Source of the DNA: Planctomycetota bacterium
Lineage (GTDB): Bacteria; Planctomycetota; Phycisphaerae; UBA1845
Reading direction: 5' to 3'
Assembly (NCBI GenBank): GCA_024278775.1
Contig: JAJRSP010000261.1
Coordinates: 1 to 17,125, forward strand
Length of the DNA: 17,125 nucleotides
A model generated the notes under the pieces. It did no database searches. It worked only from the letters and a program-made list of their open reading frames with translations, and was not told the DNA's origin. How positions within the stretch are numbered: the stretch's first letter is position 1; every line of letters begins with the position of its first letter. Below are positions 1 to 8,443 of the stretch, in pieces. Both the position numbers and the translations under genes were made by a program.

Positions 1-1
1 C

Positions 2-121
2 GCAGATCACGACGCCCTGTACGATGCCGGCATCGCAGCCTGGAATCAATTCGCCAACGATCCGGAACTGGTCAGCTCACTGTGCCATGCCACATGGGCG
101 GAATCGGCACAGTTTAACTGA
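2..121 (+). CDS. C-terminal fragment of an unidentified protein
   Basis: The window opens inside a + strand reading frame that encodes 39 residues and stops at TGA (119-121). The readable tail contains ALYDAGIAAWNQFANDPELV and ends in AESAQFN. Its residue mix looks protein-like (acidic, Trp-containing, helix-compatible), and the other two forward frames are Arg-rich and less plausible. I recognise no family from so short a piece, so no function is assigned. It converges on the HEAT-repeat gene on the opposite strand, with a gene-free gap of about 310 bases between them. Confidence 0.55.
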   Translation, partial: ADHDALYDAGIAAWNQFANDPELVSSLCHATWAESAQFN

Positions 122-432
122 AACTAGTATCATTCATTTTCGTTCGCGTCGTGTCGCACCAGTTGGCCCCGTTTCGTGCTCGTTGTGTCGGGGTTTTAGG
201 CGATAGCACTTCGTGGTATTCTGCGTGAGCATCCGTGGTGCCCGTAGCTCTCATAGCTTCGGGGGCACCACCCATCATATCGGGTAACTCCGCGATCGTG
301 TCCGAATCAGAGGACCCCCATGCCCCACCCTGGCCGGAGGGGCGGAGACGGACACACGAAAACGCATTGCAGAACGGGTAGTTCGTGAGTCCCAAGGCGA
401 AAGGCTACTGCCCTTTGGCTGACGGGCTGACC
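122..432. other. Gene-free convergent intergenic region
   Basis: About 310 bases lie between the end of the + strand fragment and the end of the - strand HEAT-repeat gene. I see no convincing gene here: the short frames are Arg/Ser/Pro-rich and lack ribosome-binding sites. The only clear structure is the hairpin at 235-271. Confidence 0.5.
235..271. terminator. Perfect 9-bp stem hairpin between convergent genes
   Basis: GTGGTGCCC (235-243) is exactly complementary to GGGCACCAC (263-271) across a 19-base loop that itself contains two AGCT tetramers. It lies between two convergent genes, where a bidirectional terminator would be expected. No T-tract follows on either strand, so it is not a classical intrinsic terminator. 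It could instead be an RNA-stabilising 3' hairpin or a DNA structure. Confidence 0.35.
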
Positions 433-2658
433 TCAGGGCTGGCTTTTCTGTACGCGAGCGGACAGCTTTTGCAGCAGCGCCGCCCACTGCGGTGGCCAGC
501 CGTCCGCCGGGACCGCTTTCAGCTCATCCAGCACCGCCCGTGCACGTTCCGCATCGGAGGTAATGACCGGGTCATCCACGTATTGAGTCACCGCGTCAAT
601 GACGCCAGCTCGCACCGCATCGCTCGACACACGAGTGACGATACGCGAGATCACCTCGGTCACATCCACCGGCGGAACCGCCCGAAGCGACGCGTCGAGC
701 CACCTCACACCCACCGTACCCGCCGACTCCGCCTGACGATCCACCTGCTGTTGAAACAGCAAGCGAAGCTGCGCGGCCGCGGCGGCGTGTTTCCCCTGAG
801 CAACGAGAATCCGCGCCAGATCGTCCCGCACACTTTCGAGATCCAACGGTTCACCACCCGTTGCCACCAGTGTGTCGGCCAATTCATTCAAGTACCTCGC
901 GGCCAATTCCGGTGTGTCGCGAAGCCGCTTGGCGGTGTCGATCCGCTCCGACACGGGACGCCGAGCCATGTAGCTACTAAACCCGCGCCACGCCGCCTCG
1001 CGGGCCAGGGTGTTCGGCTCGATCGAGGGGTTCAGGCGTGTGAGCAGACTCTGCAGATCTTCGGCGTCTCGACCGAGTTCGGCCACCGCCTCAATCGCGG
1101 CCAGACGCACGAGCGGATCTCCGTTGGCCGTCAGATCACGTATGCGCTCCAGCTTGGAACGATCTCCTAAAGTACGCAACCCGAGAATCGCCGGCTGCAA
1201 GAGACGCAAATCGTCCGACTCGACAGTCTCGGCAAAAGCGGGGGCAAAAGAGCGGTCCGCCACACCCGCCATGGCCGAGAGCAGAGCCGCACGCAACGCG
1301 ACATCTTCCGTCGGGGTTTCCGTGAAACGCTTCCGAAGCGGCTCAATCGCCGGTTGAAACGCCGTCTTGTCTTCGACGCGCTCTGCGATCATGCCAAGCG
1401 ACAGCGCCGCCTCCCGCACAAACATGGTGTCGGCCGTGTCCTGCTTCAGCTCACGGACGAGCGCCGGAATGCCCTCGGCGCTGCGCATGTGACCCAGAGC
1501 CGACAACACCGCCAGCCGCAGGGAGGGTACCAACTCGGATTCGAGCCGCGACAACACCGCCTCGACCACGACCGGATCGTGGACATTTTGGATAATCAGC
1601 AAGGCCTCTCTACGTTGCACGGCGTCACCGTCGTTGAGCAGCTTCACCAGGGCGGACAGCACTTCACCAGACGGTGGCTTGCCCTCGTCCGCGATGCGAG
1701 ATTTGATTAGATCGAGCGCAGTGAGCTTGACCACGGAGAGCGGTGACGCCAGCCAGCCGATCAGCTTTGTGCGTCGCTGCTCCGGCGGCAACACCCGATA
1801 CAGTTCGCTCTGCAGCGACCGAATCTGAGCGATGCTCGATTCGAACCCGACCTGCGCTTCAGCCTTATACGCGTCGAACGCAGCCGTCACCCGGCGCGAA
1901 TGCTGACGGTAGAGGCGAAGCCGCCCTTCGAGCCACTGCTCATCACTTAGTTGCTCATTATCCTGCCACCAGCGCTTCCACTGCGCGACATCGTAACCGT
2001 ACCCCTCCGGCGAGGCCTGTTCCAACGTAGCCGTTACCTTCGCGAGAATCTCACTCGATGACGAATCCAGCCGCGCGATTAACTGACGTACCACCTCACG
2101 ATGCTGCGTGTTGTTGGACAGCGCGTCGATCGCGGCCAGCCGTTTGGGCATCGGTGCGCCGTCATCACCCGCAATATCACCAAGCCGAGCCGCCAGCCCA
2201 TCTCGCGGGAACTCCGCGATCGTAGATGCGACCATATCGCGCAGTTCGGCGTCCTCCGCACCAAGCAATACCAGAAGCGGCTCCACAAACGCGGACACGA
2301 GGCGAGAGGGATTGTCGCGGGCCGTATCGAGCATCACCTCGCAGATGGTCTTGCTAACCGCCACGGGCTGCGTCGGTGCGAGCAACTCGACGATTAACGC
2401 CGTCGCCTGATCGGAGCCATAGCCAAACAGAAGCTCCACCCAACGGCGCCGGTCAACATCTCGGGCGGCTTCATCCAGAATCCCCTCGCGACAGGTCCTC
2501 AACTGTTTGGCATGTTCGGCTGCGGCGATCGTGGCCGCATCGGTCGTGGTCTCAGAGGGGCGTGGCGAAGCGGGTGCCGCATCTTGAGCCGCACCGGGTG
2601 TAACAGACATCAAACCAAAAAACGCAAGAGCGATCATGACCTGACGTGAGTGACGCAC
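433..2658 (-). CDS. Secreted or periplasmic HEAT-repeat protein
   Basis: The 741-residue product starts at a GTG (2658). That start is preceded by GGAGAG six bases upstream and opens a signal peptide: VRHSRQ, then hydrophobic MIALAFFGLMSVTPG and a likely cleavage site near GAAQDAAP. An upstream in-frame start at 2721 would bury this signal and has no Shine-Dalgarno. Most of the mature protein is paired amphipathic helices of HEAT type, for example ALVKLLNDGDAVQRREALLI, then SLRLAVLSALGHMRSAEGIP and VREAALSLGMIAE. Near the C-terminus a TPR-like helix pair (LARILVAQGKHAAAAAQLRL) appears. No catalytic motif is visible, so it is probably a protein-binding scaffold outside the cytoplasm, with unknown partner. 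It lies downstream of polA on the same strand but is separated by about 350 bases and a terminator-like hairpin, so it is probably transcribed separately. Confidence 0.8.
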   Translation of the reverse strand: MRHSRQVMIALAFFGLMSVTPGAAQDAAPASPRPSETTTDAATIAAAEHAKQLRTCREGILDEAARDVDRRRWVELLFGYGSDQATALIVELLAPTQPVAVSKTICEVMLDTARDNPSRLVSAFVEPLLVLLGAEDAELRDMVASTIAEFPRDGLAARLGDIAGDDGAPMPKRLAAIDALSNNTQHREVVRQLIARLDSSSSEILAKVTATLEQASPEGYGYDVAQWKRWWQDNEQLSDEQWLEGRLRLYRQHSRRVTAAFDAYKAEAQVGFESSIAQIRSLQSELYRVLPPEQRRTKLIGWLASPLSVVKLTALDLIKSRIADEGKPPSGEVLSALVKLLNDGDAVQRREALLIIQNVHDPVVVEAVLSRLESELVPSLRLAVLSALGHMRSAEGIPALVRELKQDTADTMFVREAALSLGMIAERVEDKTAFQPAIEPLRKRFTETPTEDVALRAALLSAMAGVADRSFAPAFAETVESDDLRLLQPAILGLRTLGDRSKLERIRDLTANGDPLVRLAAIEAVAELGRDAEDLQSLLTRLNPSIEPNTLAREAAWRGFSSYMARRPVSERIDTAKRLRDTPELAARYLNELADTLVATGGEPLDLESVRDDLARILVAQGKHAAAAAQLRLLFQQQVDRQAESAGTVGVRWLDASLRAVPPVDVTEVISRIVTRVSSDAVRAGVIDAVTQYVDDPVITSDAERARAVLDELKAVPADGWPPQWAALLQKLSARVQKSQP

Positions 2659-2664
2659 CAAAAA

Positions 2665-2670
2665 CTCTCC
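2665..2670 (-). promoter_or_regulatory. Ribosome-binding site fixing the HEAT-protein GTG start
   Basis: On the - strand the sequence is GGAGAG, six bases, then GTG at 2658. This supports the GTG over the upstream in-frame candidate at 2721 and places the signal peptide at the N-terminus. Confidence 0.6.
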
Positions 2671-2751
2671 ATCGCCGCGAGGGCACGAGGGAACCGCACA
2701 CCGACCCGACAATGGCTCCACTTAGTATCCACTCGGCGGCACCGGCTCCCG

Positions 2752-2777
2752 AAAAAACCGGCCTGCGCGATCCGGTT
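2752..2777 (-). terminator. Intrinsic-terminator-like hairpin downstream of polA
   Basis: Read on the - strand: AACCGG, a ten-base loop, CCGGTT, continuing directly into a run of T (six adenines on the + strand at 2752-2757). Stem plus T-tract is the classical layout. It is about 230 bases past the polA stop and about 95 bases before the HEAT-protein start, so it would separate the two transcripts. The stem is only six base pairs, hence moderate confidence. Confidence 0.5.
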
Positions 2778-3008
2778 GATCCGGGGGCATTTGTACACCG
2801 ACAACGAACCCGTGGCAACGGACACTTCGTCAAAAGACGTAGTCCGACCGGTGACGATCACCGCCCCCGAGCGGCCCACTCCGGTCGACCTTCTCTTGCC
2901 CCACCGATACCAGGTCCCGGGCGTGCTCTATAGAATACGTCGTCCGATTCGCCGACTCACTTCAAAAGGGATGGGGAGGAACCGGACACTTCAACAAACC
3001 GGCACAAG

Positions 3009-5732
3009 TCACTTTGCATCCGCCCAGGATCGCCCCCACGACACGTCCACGGTGACGGGGACATCTAACGCAATCGCCCCCTCCATCTGCTCGCGCACCA
3101 TCGCCGCCGCGTCTTCCAACTCGTTCTTGGGAATCTCAAAGACGAGCTCATCGTGAACCTGCACGAGCATCCGCGCGTACCAGGGACCGGTTTTCAGCTC
3201 CCGGTGAATGGCAATCATCGCCCGTTTGATGAGGTCGGCGGCCGACCCTTGCACGACGGTATTGACGGCTACCCGCTCCCCGGCCTGCTGCTGCATCCGA
3301 TTACGCGAGCGCAGTTCCGGAACCGGCCGTCTCCGCCCGAGAATCGTCTCGACGAAACCGTCACGCTTGCCGTCGTCGATGCATTTGTCGATGAAAAGCC
3401 GAATACCGGGATATCGCATGAAATACGTGTCGATAAAAGTCTTCGCCTCTGCCACGGAAATCCCAATCGAGCGGGCCAGCCCGAAAGGCGTCTGGCCGTA
3501 GATGATGCCGAAGTTGACAGCTTTGGCCGCGCTTCGCTGCGCCTTGGTCACCTCATCCAGCGATACGCCGTTGACCTGGGCGGCCACGGTGCGATGGATA
3601 TCCTGCCCGCCGGCGAAGGCTTCGAGCAGCGCCGGGTCTTGGCAAAAATGAGCCAGCAATCGAAGCTCGATCTGGGAATAGTCGGCGGCCAGCAGCAGAT
3701 GGTCGTCGTCACCAGCGATAAACGCACCACGAATCCTCCGCCCCGCGTCCGTGCGAATGGGGATGTTCTGTAGGTTGGGGTCGCTGGATGACAGCCGACC
3801 GGTCACGGCACCGGTCTGGTGAAAGCTGGCGTGAATCCGACCCGTACGCGGGCAGACCATCGTCGGGAGCGTGTCCACGTAGGTGCCCTTCAACTTGGCC
3901 AGTTCCCGATACTCCAACACGAGCTTGGGAATCGGGTTGTCCTGCTGATCGCACAAAAGCTGAAGGGTCTCCGCGTCGGTGCTTCGGCCGGTCTTGGTTT
4001 TCTTGATCGGCTCAAACCCCTGCTCATCAAAAAGCACGACGGACAACTGCTTTGGGGAATCCAGGTTGAATTCGTGCCCCGCCAACTCGAACACCTCCTC
4101 GCGAAGCGCCTCAAGCCTGTCGGACATCGTCTCCCCGAGTGCTTCGAGCAAAGCCGTATCGAGCGCGATACCGTGGTGCTCCATCGTAGCGAGCACCTCC
4201 GCAAGAGGTAGTTCCGTATCTCGAAAGAGCCTCTCTGCAAAGCTACCGGACATCAGCGGCGCGAAATGTTCGTACAGCCGAAAGGTGAAATCCGCATCCT
4301 CGGCCGCGTACTCGGAGACCCGCGCGGTGTCGAGCTGATCCATCGTGGTCTGGTTCTTGCCCTTGCCGATCAGGTCAGAAATTGGAATCATCTCATGGCC
4401 GAAAATCGACGAGACCAGCGCGTCCATGCCGTGCGAACGACGGAGCGGATCGAGAAGAAAACTCGCGATCATCGTGTCAAAAAAAATACCGGCAACCTCA
4501 AGCCCCACCTGTTTGAGCACGACGATATCATACTTGAGATTCTGCCCAATCTTTCCGATCGACGCGTCGGCGAAAACCGAACGGAGCTTGTCAACCACGA
4601 GCGATTCGGACAGCACGCGACCCACGGCGGCCCGCACCGGCACATAACACGCCTCCCCCGACTGCCACGAAAACGACAAGCCCACCAGAGCCGCCCGCAC
4701 CGGATTAAGCCCGGTGGTTTCCGTGTCAAAGGCGAAGCAGCGCTGCGCAGCTAACGACTCCGCCAGCGCATCCAGCTTCTCTTCCGTGTCGATCAGCGCA
4801 TACGTGCCCGGACGCGCCGACGCCGCAGTTACGCGTGCCGCCGGTACGTTTTCTCCAGATGATGAACCCGGCCCCAGGAGTTCATTCAACGCCTCCCGCA
4901 CTGTCGTGAAGCCCAGCTCATCAAAAATCGGCTGCACGGCCGCAGCCTGCAGCCGACCCATCGAACAGGCCTGGAGATCGGTGGGGACGGGTACATCGCG
5001 TCGAAGTGTGACAAGTTCGCGTGTGATCGGCAGTTGATCGGCGAACGCCCTCACGCGTTCCGCCATTTTCGGCGTCAACTCATCGGCGTGCGCCACGACC
5101 GCCTTAGCGGAGCCATACTGGTTCACTAACTTGATCGCCGTTTTGTTTCCGACGCCGCGAATGCCGGGGATGTTATCCGTGGAGTCACCAACGAGGTTCT
5201 GTATCTCCAGCGCCTGCTCCGGCGTATAGCCTTTTTTTTCGAGCAAAGAGTCCGGGTCAATCACCTCGCCTTTGGTCGGATCATACATGTGAACGCGATC
5301 CGTCAGAAGCTGTTCGAGGTCTTTGTCCCGACTGACCAGATAGATTTGAATATCTTCGTCGCGAAGCTGCTCGGCTACGCTGGCCATCACATCATCCGCC
5401 TCGAAACCGGGCACCCGCCATACCGGAATCCCCAGCGCCTCCACGATCGACACGATCCGGTCCGCCTGCGTGATCAGATCTTCCGGTGCCGGATCACGAG
5501 TGGCCTTGTATTGCGGGTCGATGTCCACGCGAAACACCGATTCGTCACCGACATCAAGCGCCATGGCCAGATAATCCGGACGCCGCTGACGAATGAGGTT
5601 GAACAACATCATGCAAAAGACGTGCGTGGCCCCGGTCGGCTCCCCACTCGGGCTCGAAAACGGCTGCCGGATGCTGTAGAACGCCCGATAAATCTGGTAG
5701 TAGCCGTCGAGTAAGTAGAGCGTTTGAGACAT
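3009..5732 (-). CDS. polA: DNA polymerase I
   Basis: This is a 907-residue replication and repair polymerase that removes RNA primers and fills gaps; E. coli Pol I has 928. All three modules are present. The N-terminal 5'-3' exonuclease/flap domain covers about 1-290, with YLLDGYYQIYRAF and a helix-hairpin-helix near GDSTDNIPGIRGVGNKTA. The 3'-5' proofreading domain covers about 310-500 with intact acidic residues: D336 and E338 in FDTETTG, D402 in NLKYD, and D479 in YAAED. The polymerase domain has motif A ADYSQIELR (D684), motif B KAVNFGIIYG with Phe at the ddNTP-discrimination position, and motif C VHDELVFE (D861). It should therefore retain proofreading. I chose ATG at 5732 (MSQTLYLLDG); a TTG at 5744 is an in-frame alternative, and neither has a good Shine-Dalgarno. 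It diverges from cheV. Confidence 0.97.
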   Translation of the reverse strand: MSQTLYLLDGYYQIYRAFYSIRQPFSSPSGEPTGATHVFCMMLFNLIRQRRPDYLAMALDVGDESVFRVDIDPQYKATRDPAPEDLITQADRIVSIVEALGIPVWRVPGFEADDVMASVAEQLRDEDIQIYLVSRDKDLEQLLTDRVHMYDPTKGEVIDPDSLLEKKGYTPEQALEIQNLVGDSTDNIPGIRGVGNKTAIKLVNQYGSAKAVVAHADELTPKMAERVRAFADQLPITRELVTLRRDVPVPTDLQACSMGRLQAAAVQPIFDELGFTTVREALNELLGPGSSSGENVPAARVTAASARPGTYALIDTEEKLDALAESLAAQRCFAFDTETTGLNPVRAALVGLSFSWQSGEACYVPVRAAVGRVLSESLVVDKLRSVFADASIGKIGQNLKYDIVVLKQVGLEVAGIFFDTMIASFLLDPLRRSHGMDALVSSIFGHEMIPISDLIGKGKNQTTMDQLDTARVSEYAAEDADFTFRLYEHFAPLMSGSFAERLFRDTELPLAEVLATMEHHGIALDTALLEALGETMSDRLEALREEVFELAGHEFNLDSPKQLSVVLFDEQGFEPIKKTKTGRSTDAETLQLLCDQQDNPIPKLVLEYRELAKLKGTYVDTLPTMVCPRTGRIHASFHQTGAVTGRLSSSDPNLQNIPIRTDAGRRIRGAFIAGDDDHLLLAADYSQIELRLLAHFCQDPALLEAFAGGQDIHRTVAAQVNGVSLDEVTKAQRSAAKAVNFGIIYGQTPFGLARSIGISVAEAKTFIDTYFMRYPGIRLFIDKCIDDGKRDGFVETILGRRRPVPELRSRNRMQQQAGERVAVNTVVQGSAADLIKRAMIAIHRELKTGPWYARMLVQVHDELVFEIPKNELEDAAAMVREQMEGAIALDVPVTVDVSWGRSWADAK

Positions 5733-5815
5733 AGGATCATTCAAAAAATGAACAAACGAAGCGGCAACTCACCAGAACACGCACTAGCCCCCCGACCCCA
5801 AACAGCGACAGTAGG

Positions 5816-5829
5816 TGGTCGATCGACCA
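5816..5829. promoter_or_regulatory. 14-bp perfect palindrome between polA and cheV
   Basis: TGGTCGATCGACCA is a perfect inverted repeat with no spacer. It sits 87 bases upstream of the polA ATG and about 180 bases upstream of the cheV GTG, in the divergent intergenic region. The position suits a dimeric repressor or activator site, but no second copy or family consensus is recognised, so the role is inference. Confidence 0.3.
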
Positions 5830-5996
5830 AGCCTCTCGCGACGGTAGATGGCCGGTCCGAGACTGTCAAGGCACCACTTATCGGCACCCGGCACCGCGTC
5901 CGTGTCCCGTCCTTGTACGACGGAAGAGTGCCTTCGCGACATCGCCGATAGACGTAGCGTGGAGAGCCGGTCTGCACCGTACGAAACATGGAACCT

Positions 5997-6000
5997 GGAG
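5997..6000 (+). promoter_or_regulatory. Ribosome-binding site fixing the cheV GTG start
   Basis: GGAG lies nine bases before GTG 6010. The in-frame upstream extension to 5848 has a composition unlike a CheW domain (Ser/Arg-rich) and no ribosome-binding site, so 6010 is preferred. Confidence 0.5.
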
Positions 6001-6009
6001 ACATCCTCC

Positions 6010-6927
6010 GTGACACAAACGCAAAATAACATCTTGCTTGAAGCGGGAACGAACGAACTCGAAATCCTCGTCTTTACACTATGCGATCAACGTTACGGTG
6101 TGAATGTGGCTAAGGTACGGGAGGTCATCGAACCGGTAAGAATCACCTCCCTTCCTGAAACGCACGATGCTGTCGTGGGGGTCTTTCAGTTGCGAAACAA
6201 GGTCACACCGCTGATTGACTTGAAGACCGCGCTGAAAAAGAAACCGAGTCTTGATCCCATGGACGGAAAAACAATCATCATGGAGTTCAACGACATCCGT
6301 GTCGGCTTCCTGGTGGATACGGTCGAGCAGATTTATCGGGTCAACTGGAGCGATGTCTCGGCGATGCCCGGCCTCGACGGCGTGAACGAGGCACCACTGA
6401 CCTCCATCGCCCACGTCAACGAATCGATGGTACTCATGCTCGATTTTGAGCAGATCGTATTCGACATAGGCGGTATCGACCTGTTCGAAAAGCACGCCTC
6501 ACGCATGAGCCAGCGAGACCACCGTAGCACCAAGCGCATCCTCTTCGCTGAGGACTCACGAGCGATGCGAGCACTGATAATCACCAATCTGAACAAGGCG
6601 CAATACAGCAACGTGACCGTCTGCGTTGACGGACAAGAGGCTTGGGACAAGCTCGAAGAAGATGTGAAGAAGCACGGCCGGGTCGCTTATGACATTCTCA
6701 TCTCTGATATCGAGATGCCACGTATCGACGGGCTACACCTCACCAAGCAACTGAAAAACCACCCGCAAATGAAACATCTACCCGTTGTGATCTTCAGTTC
6801 GCTCGTCAGCAACGACAATGAAAAGAAATGCGCCGCCGTGGGGGCCGACGCCCAGATCACCAAACCCCAACTGGATCAACTCGTAGCGTTGATCGACCAG
6901 CTCGTCTTCGACAACACGAACCTGTAA
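6010..6927 (+). CDS. cheV: CheV-type chemotaxis adaptor (CheW-REC)
   Basis: The product has 305 residues, close to B. subtilis CheV (about 303). An N-terminal CheW-like domain (about 17-160; ILVFTLCDQRYGVNVAKVRE, then GVFQLRNKVTPLIDL) would couple chemoreceptors to the CheA kinase. A C-terminal response-regulator receiver domain (about 175-300) follows. Its phosphorylation site looks intact: acidic pair E181-D182, phospho-acceptor D233 in ISDIEMPRIDG, Ser263/264 at the switch position, and K285 in ITKPQ. Phosphorylation by CheA would tune signalling or adaptation. No other chemotaxis gene is in the window; its neighbours are polA (divergent) and the polysaccharide export gene (convergent, 34 bases away). 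It may therefore act on receptors encoded elsewhere, or in a surface-motility or polysaccharide-control pathway. The last point is speculative. Confidence 0.93.
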   Translation: MTQTQNNILLEAGTNELEILVFTLCDQRYGVNVAKVREVIEPVRITSLPETHDAVVGVFQLRNKVTPLIDLKTALKKKPSLDPMDGKTIIMEFNDIRVGFLVDTVEQIYRVNWSDVSAMPGLDGVNEAPLTSIAHVNESMVLMLDFEQIVFDIGGIDLFEKHASRMSQRDHRSTKRILFAEDSRAMRALIITNLNKAQYSNVTVCVDGQEAWDKLEEDVKKHGRVAYDILISDIEMPRIDGLHLTKQLKNHPQMKHLPVVIFSSLVSNDNEKKCAAVGADAQITKPQLDQLVALIDQLVFDNTNL

Positions 6928-6961
6928 CCGGTCTCTCCGCCGGGACTACGCACAGAGCCAC

Positions 6962-8158
6962 CTACGGCCGGGTCACAAGATTCTGTAGTGCGTTGTTCCG
7001 CGTCAGAAACCCGAGTGGGTCAAATGAATCCTGAAGCCCACTCCCCCCGGTAAACCGGGAAGCTTGCTGATTCTGCCGGTTAAGGTATTCGATACCAGTG
7101 ACGTTATAGTTCACGCTGATGCCTGCTCGGAAGAACACGTTCTTATTAATAAAATCTCTGACGCGGGTCTCAAACGTCTCGGGAACCCAGAGGATATCAC
7201 CCGCCGCAAGCATGAGGTTCGGATCGAGTCCCAAAGCCAGACGTTCCAGATTGAGCTTGACGTGGACGTCCGTACCATCAGGCATACGACGTATGAGGGT
7301 CCCCTCTTTGGGGCCCACGTCTTCGCGAAGCCCCCCGGCCGCCGCCAGCGCCTGAAGCACATTGACATGACCGCCGTTTGCGATCGTCTGCGGACCGACC
7401 AATTGGACCAATCCACCCACATAAACCGTATTCGGCGTGGCCGTCTGGACTTCGATGATATCGCCATGGTTAAGTGGCGGGGCCGCGAGCGCGGCCTGCA
7501 ACTCGACGGGGTCGGTGAGGTCGTAGGTCTCCTCCTTGTCCGGATCGCTCAACCGCCGAAGCGTCGCGCGGCCCGAAGCAATTTCCGTCACACCTCCGGC
7601 CCCCACTATCGCAAAGAGCACGTTGCGTTCCGTGCGGCGAAGCGGGATCAATCCCGGTTCGGTAACGGCTCCGACCACCAACACCTTCGTGGTATCCAGA
7701 GCCAACGGCATGACATTCACCACAAGCTCACGATGCACGTTGGGCACATAGGCCAACTTGATCGCGTGTTCCACATCTTCAAGCTCCATGTCCTCGACAT
7801 TGAGCGGATTCAGGTTGGGCAGATCGATCGTCCCGTCCCGGCTGACGCGAATATTCATTTCCGGGTAAATTGCCTCCCCGCCACCGCCAATCATTCGCAC
7901 ATCCAGAACGTCTCCCGCGCCGACGCGATAGCGCGTAAACGCGCCGGTCACATGGGTTTCAGTATCACTCGGCGGGACGGTCCTGGTAGTAGATGCTCTC
8001 GCCTGCTCCGCAGCCAGAAAGTCGGCCATGCTGATACGATGGTCCGCCTTCGAGCATCCTGTGACCCCACCCCACACTGCCACGACGCAGAGACCCAAAC
8101 CCCACACACGCTGGTCTTTTCGCATAAGCGCTACGACCCGACTACTTCGTGTCCGCAT
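6962..8158 (-). CDS. Wza/GumB-type polysaccharide export lipoprotein
   Basis: The 398-residue product is an outer-membrane polysaccharide export protein. The N-terminus carries a hydrophobic segment ending in lipobox VTGC (Cys35), which predicts a lipid anchor. The Poly_export domain follows (about 80-155; YRVGAGDVLDVRMIGGG, then VSRDGTIDLPNLNPLNVEDM). Two SLBB-type segments come next (VLVVGAVTEPGLIPL and TVYVGGLVQLVGPQTI), the second with NVLQALAAAGGLREDVGPKE. These proteins form ring-shaped exit channels for capsule or exopolysaccharide. On the - strand GGGAGG (8169-8174) precedes two adjacent starts, GTG 8161 (7 bases) and ATG 8158 (10 bases). An ATG at 8176 overlaps the Shine-Dalgarno and is rejected. 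The 285-base gap to the glycosyltransferase upstream suggests its own promoter, though I found no clear one. The inner-membrane copolymerase partner is not in the window. Confidence 0.92.
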   Translation of the reverse strand: MRTRSSRVVALMRKDQRVWGLGLCVVAVWGGVTGCSKADHRISMADFLAAEQARASTTRTVPPSDTETHVTGAFTRYRVGAGDVLDVRMIGGGGEAIYPEMNIRVSRDGTIDLPNLNPLNVEDMELEDVEHAIKLAYVPNVHRELVVNVMPLALDTTKVLVVGAVTEPGLIPLRRTERNVLFAIVGAGGVTEIASGRATLRRLSDPDKEETYDLTDPVELQAALAAPPLNHGDIIEVQTATPNTVYVGGLVQLVGPQTIANGGHVNVLQALAAAGGLREDVGPKEGTLIRRMPDGTDVHVKLNLERLALGLDPNLMLAAGDILWVPETFETRVRDFINKNVFFRAGISVNYNVTGIEYLNRQNQQASRFTGGSGLQDSFDPLGFLTRNNALQNLVTRP

Positions 8159-8168
8159 CACCGGTAAA

Positions 8169-8174
8169 CCTCCC
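8169..8174 (-). promoter_or_regulatory. Ribosome-binding site of the export lipoprotein gene
   Basis: GGGAGG on the - strand, seven bases before GTG 8161 and ten before ATG 8158. It rules out the more upstream ATG at 8176, which overlaps it. It leaves the choice between the two adjacent starts open. Confidence 0.55.
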
Positions 8175-8443
8175 ATTGACGAGAATGAACAGGCCCCCCT
8201 TCACCCGGCCACGGGAACCTGTAATCCGCAGCAGACCGAAGACGCGCGCCTGTCTCGAACCTTCAGACATTCGTCAAGAGAATCGTTGTGAGGCCAGTAT
8301 TTCTGGACATCCCCGTGAAACAACTGACCCGCGTTTTCGCCGAGCGGCGAACGGCATGACGACAAACAGCGGTACTAGGGTTGGGAGTGCCTCTCGGGCA
8401 GCATGAACACGACCCGCCCCCCACAGAACGGATGGATAACCGA

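Larger units (their letters stand above)
2659..3008. other. Intergenic region between polA and the HEAT-repeat gene
   Basis: About 350 bases without a supportable gene. It holds the terminator-like hairpin at 2752-2777 (- strand) downstream of polA and should contain the promoter of the HEAT-repeat gene. I could not identify a convincing -35/-10 pair. Short overlapping frames on both strands lack family resemblance and ribosome-binding sites. Confidence 0.45.

Noticed and set aside
385..1170. 261-aa + strand frame antisense to the HEAT-repeat gene
   Set aside because: Arg/His-rich translation with no family resemblance; it is the shadow of a well-supported - strand gene.
2634..2879. 81-aa - strand frame upstream of the HEAT-repeat gene
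   Set aside because: It overlaps the HEAT-protein start and the terminator-like hairpin, has no ribosome-binding site and no recognisable motif.
5848..6009. N-terminal extension of CheV from ATG 5848
   Set aside because: The extra 54 residues are Ser/Arg-rich, unlike any CheW domain, and GTG 6010 has a ribosome-binding site and gives the usual family length.
7064..8167. 367-aa + strand frame antisense to the export lipoprotein gene
   Set aside because: Its composition (high His, Arg and Asp, no motifs) is that of a shadow frame, while the - strand encodes clear Poly_export and SLBB segments.
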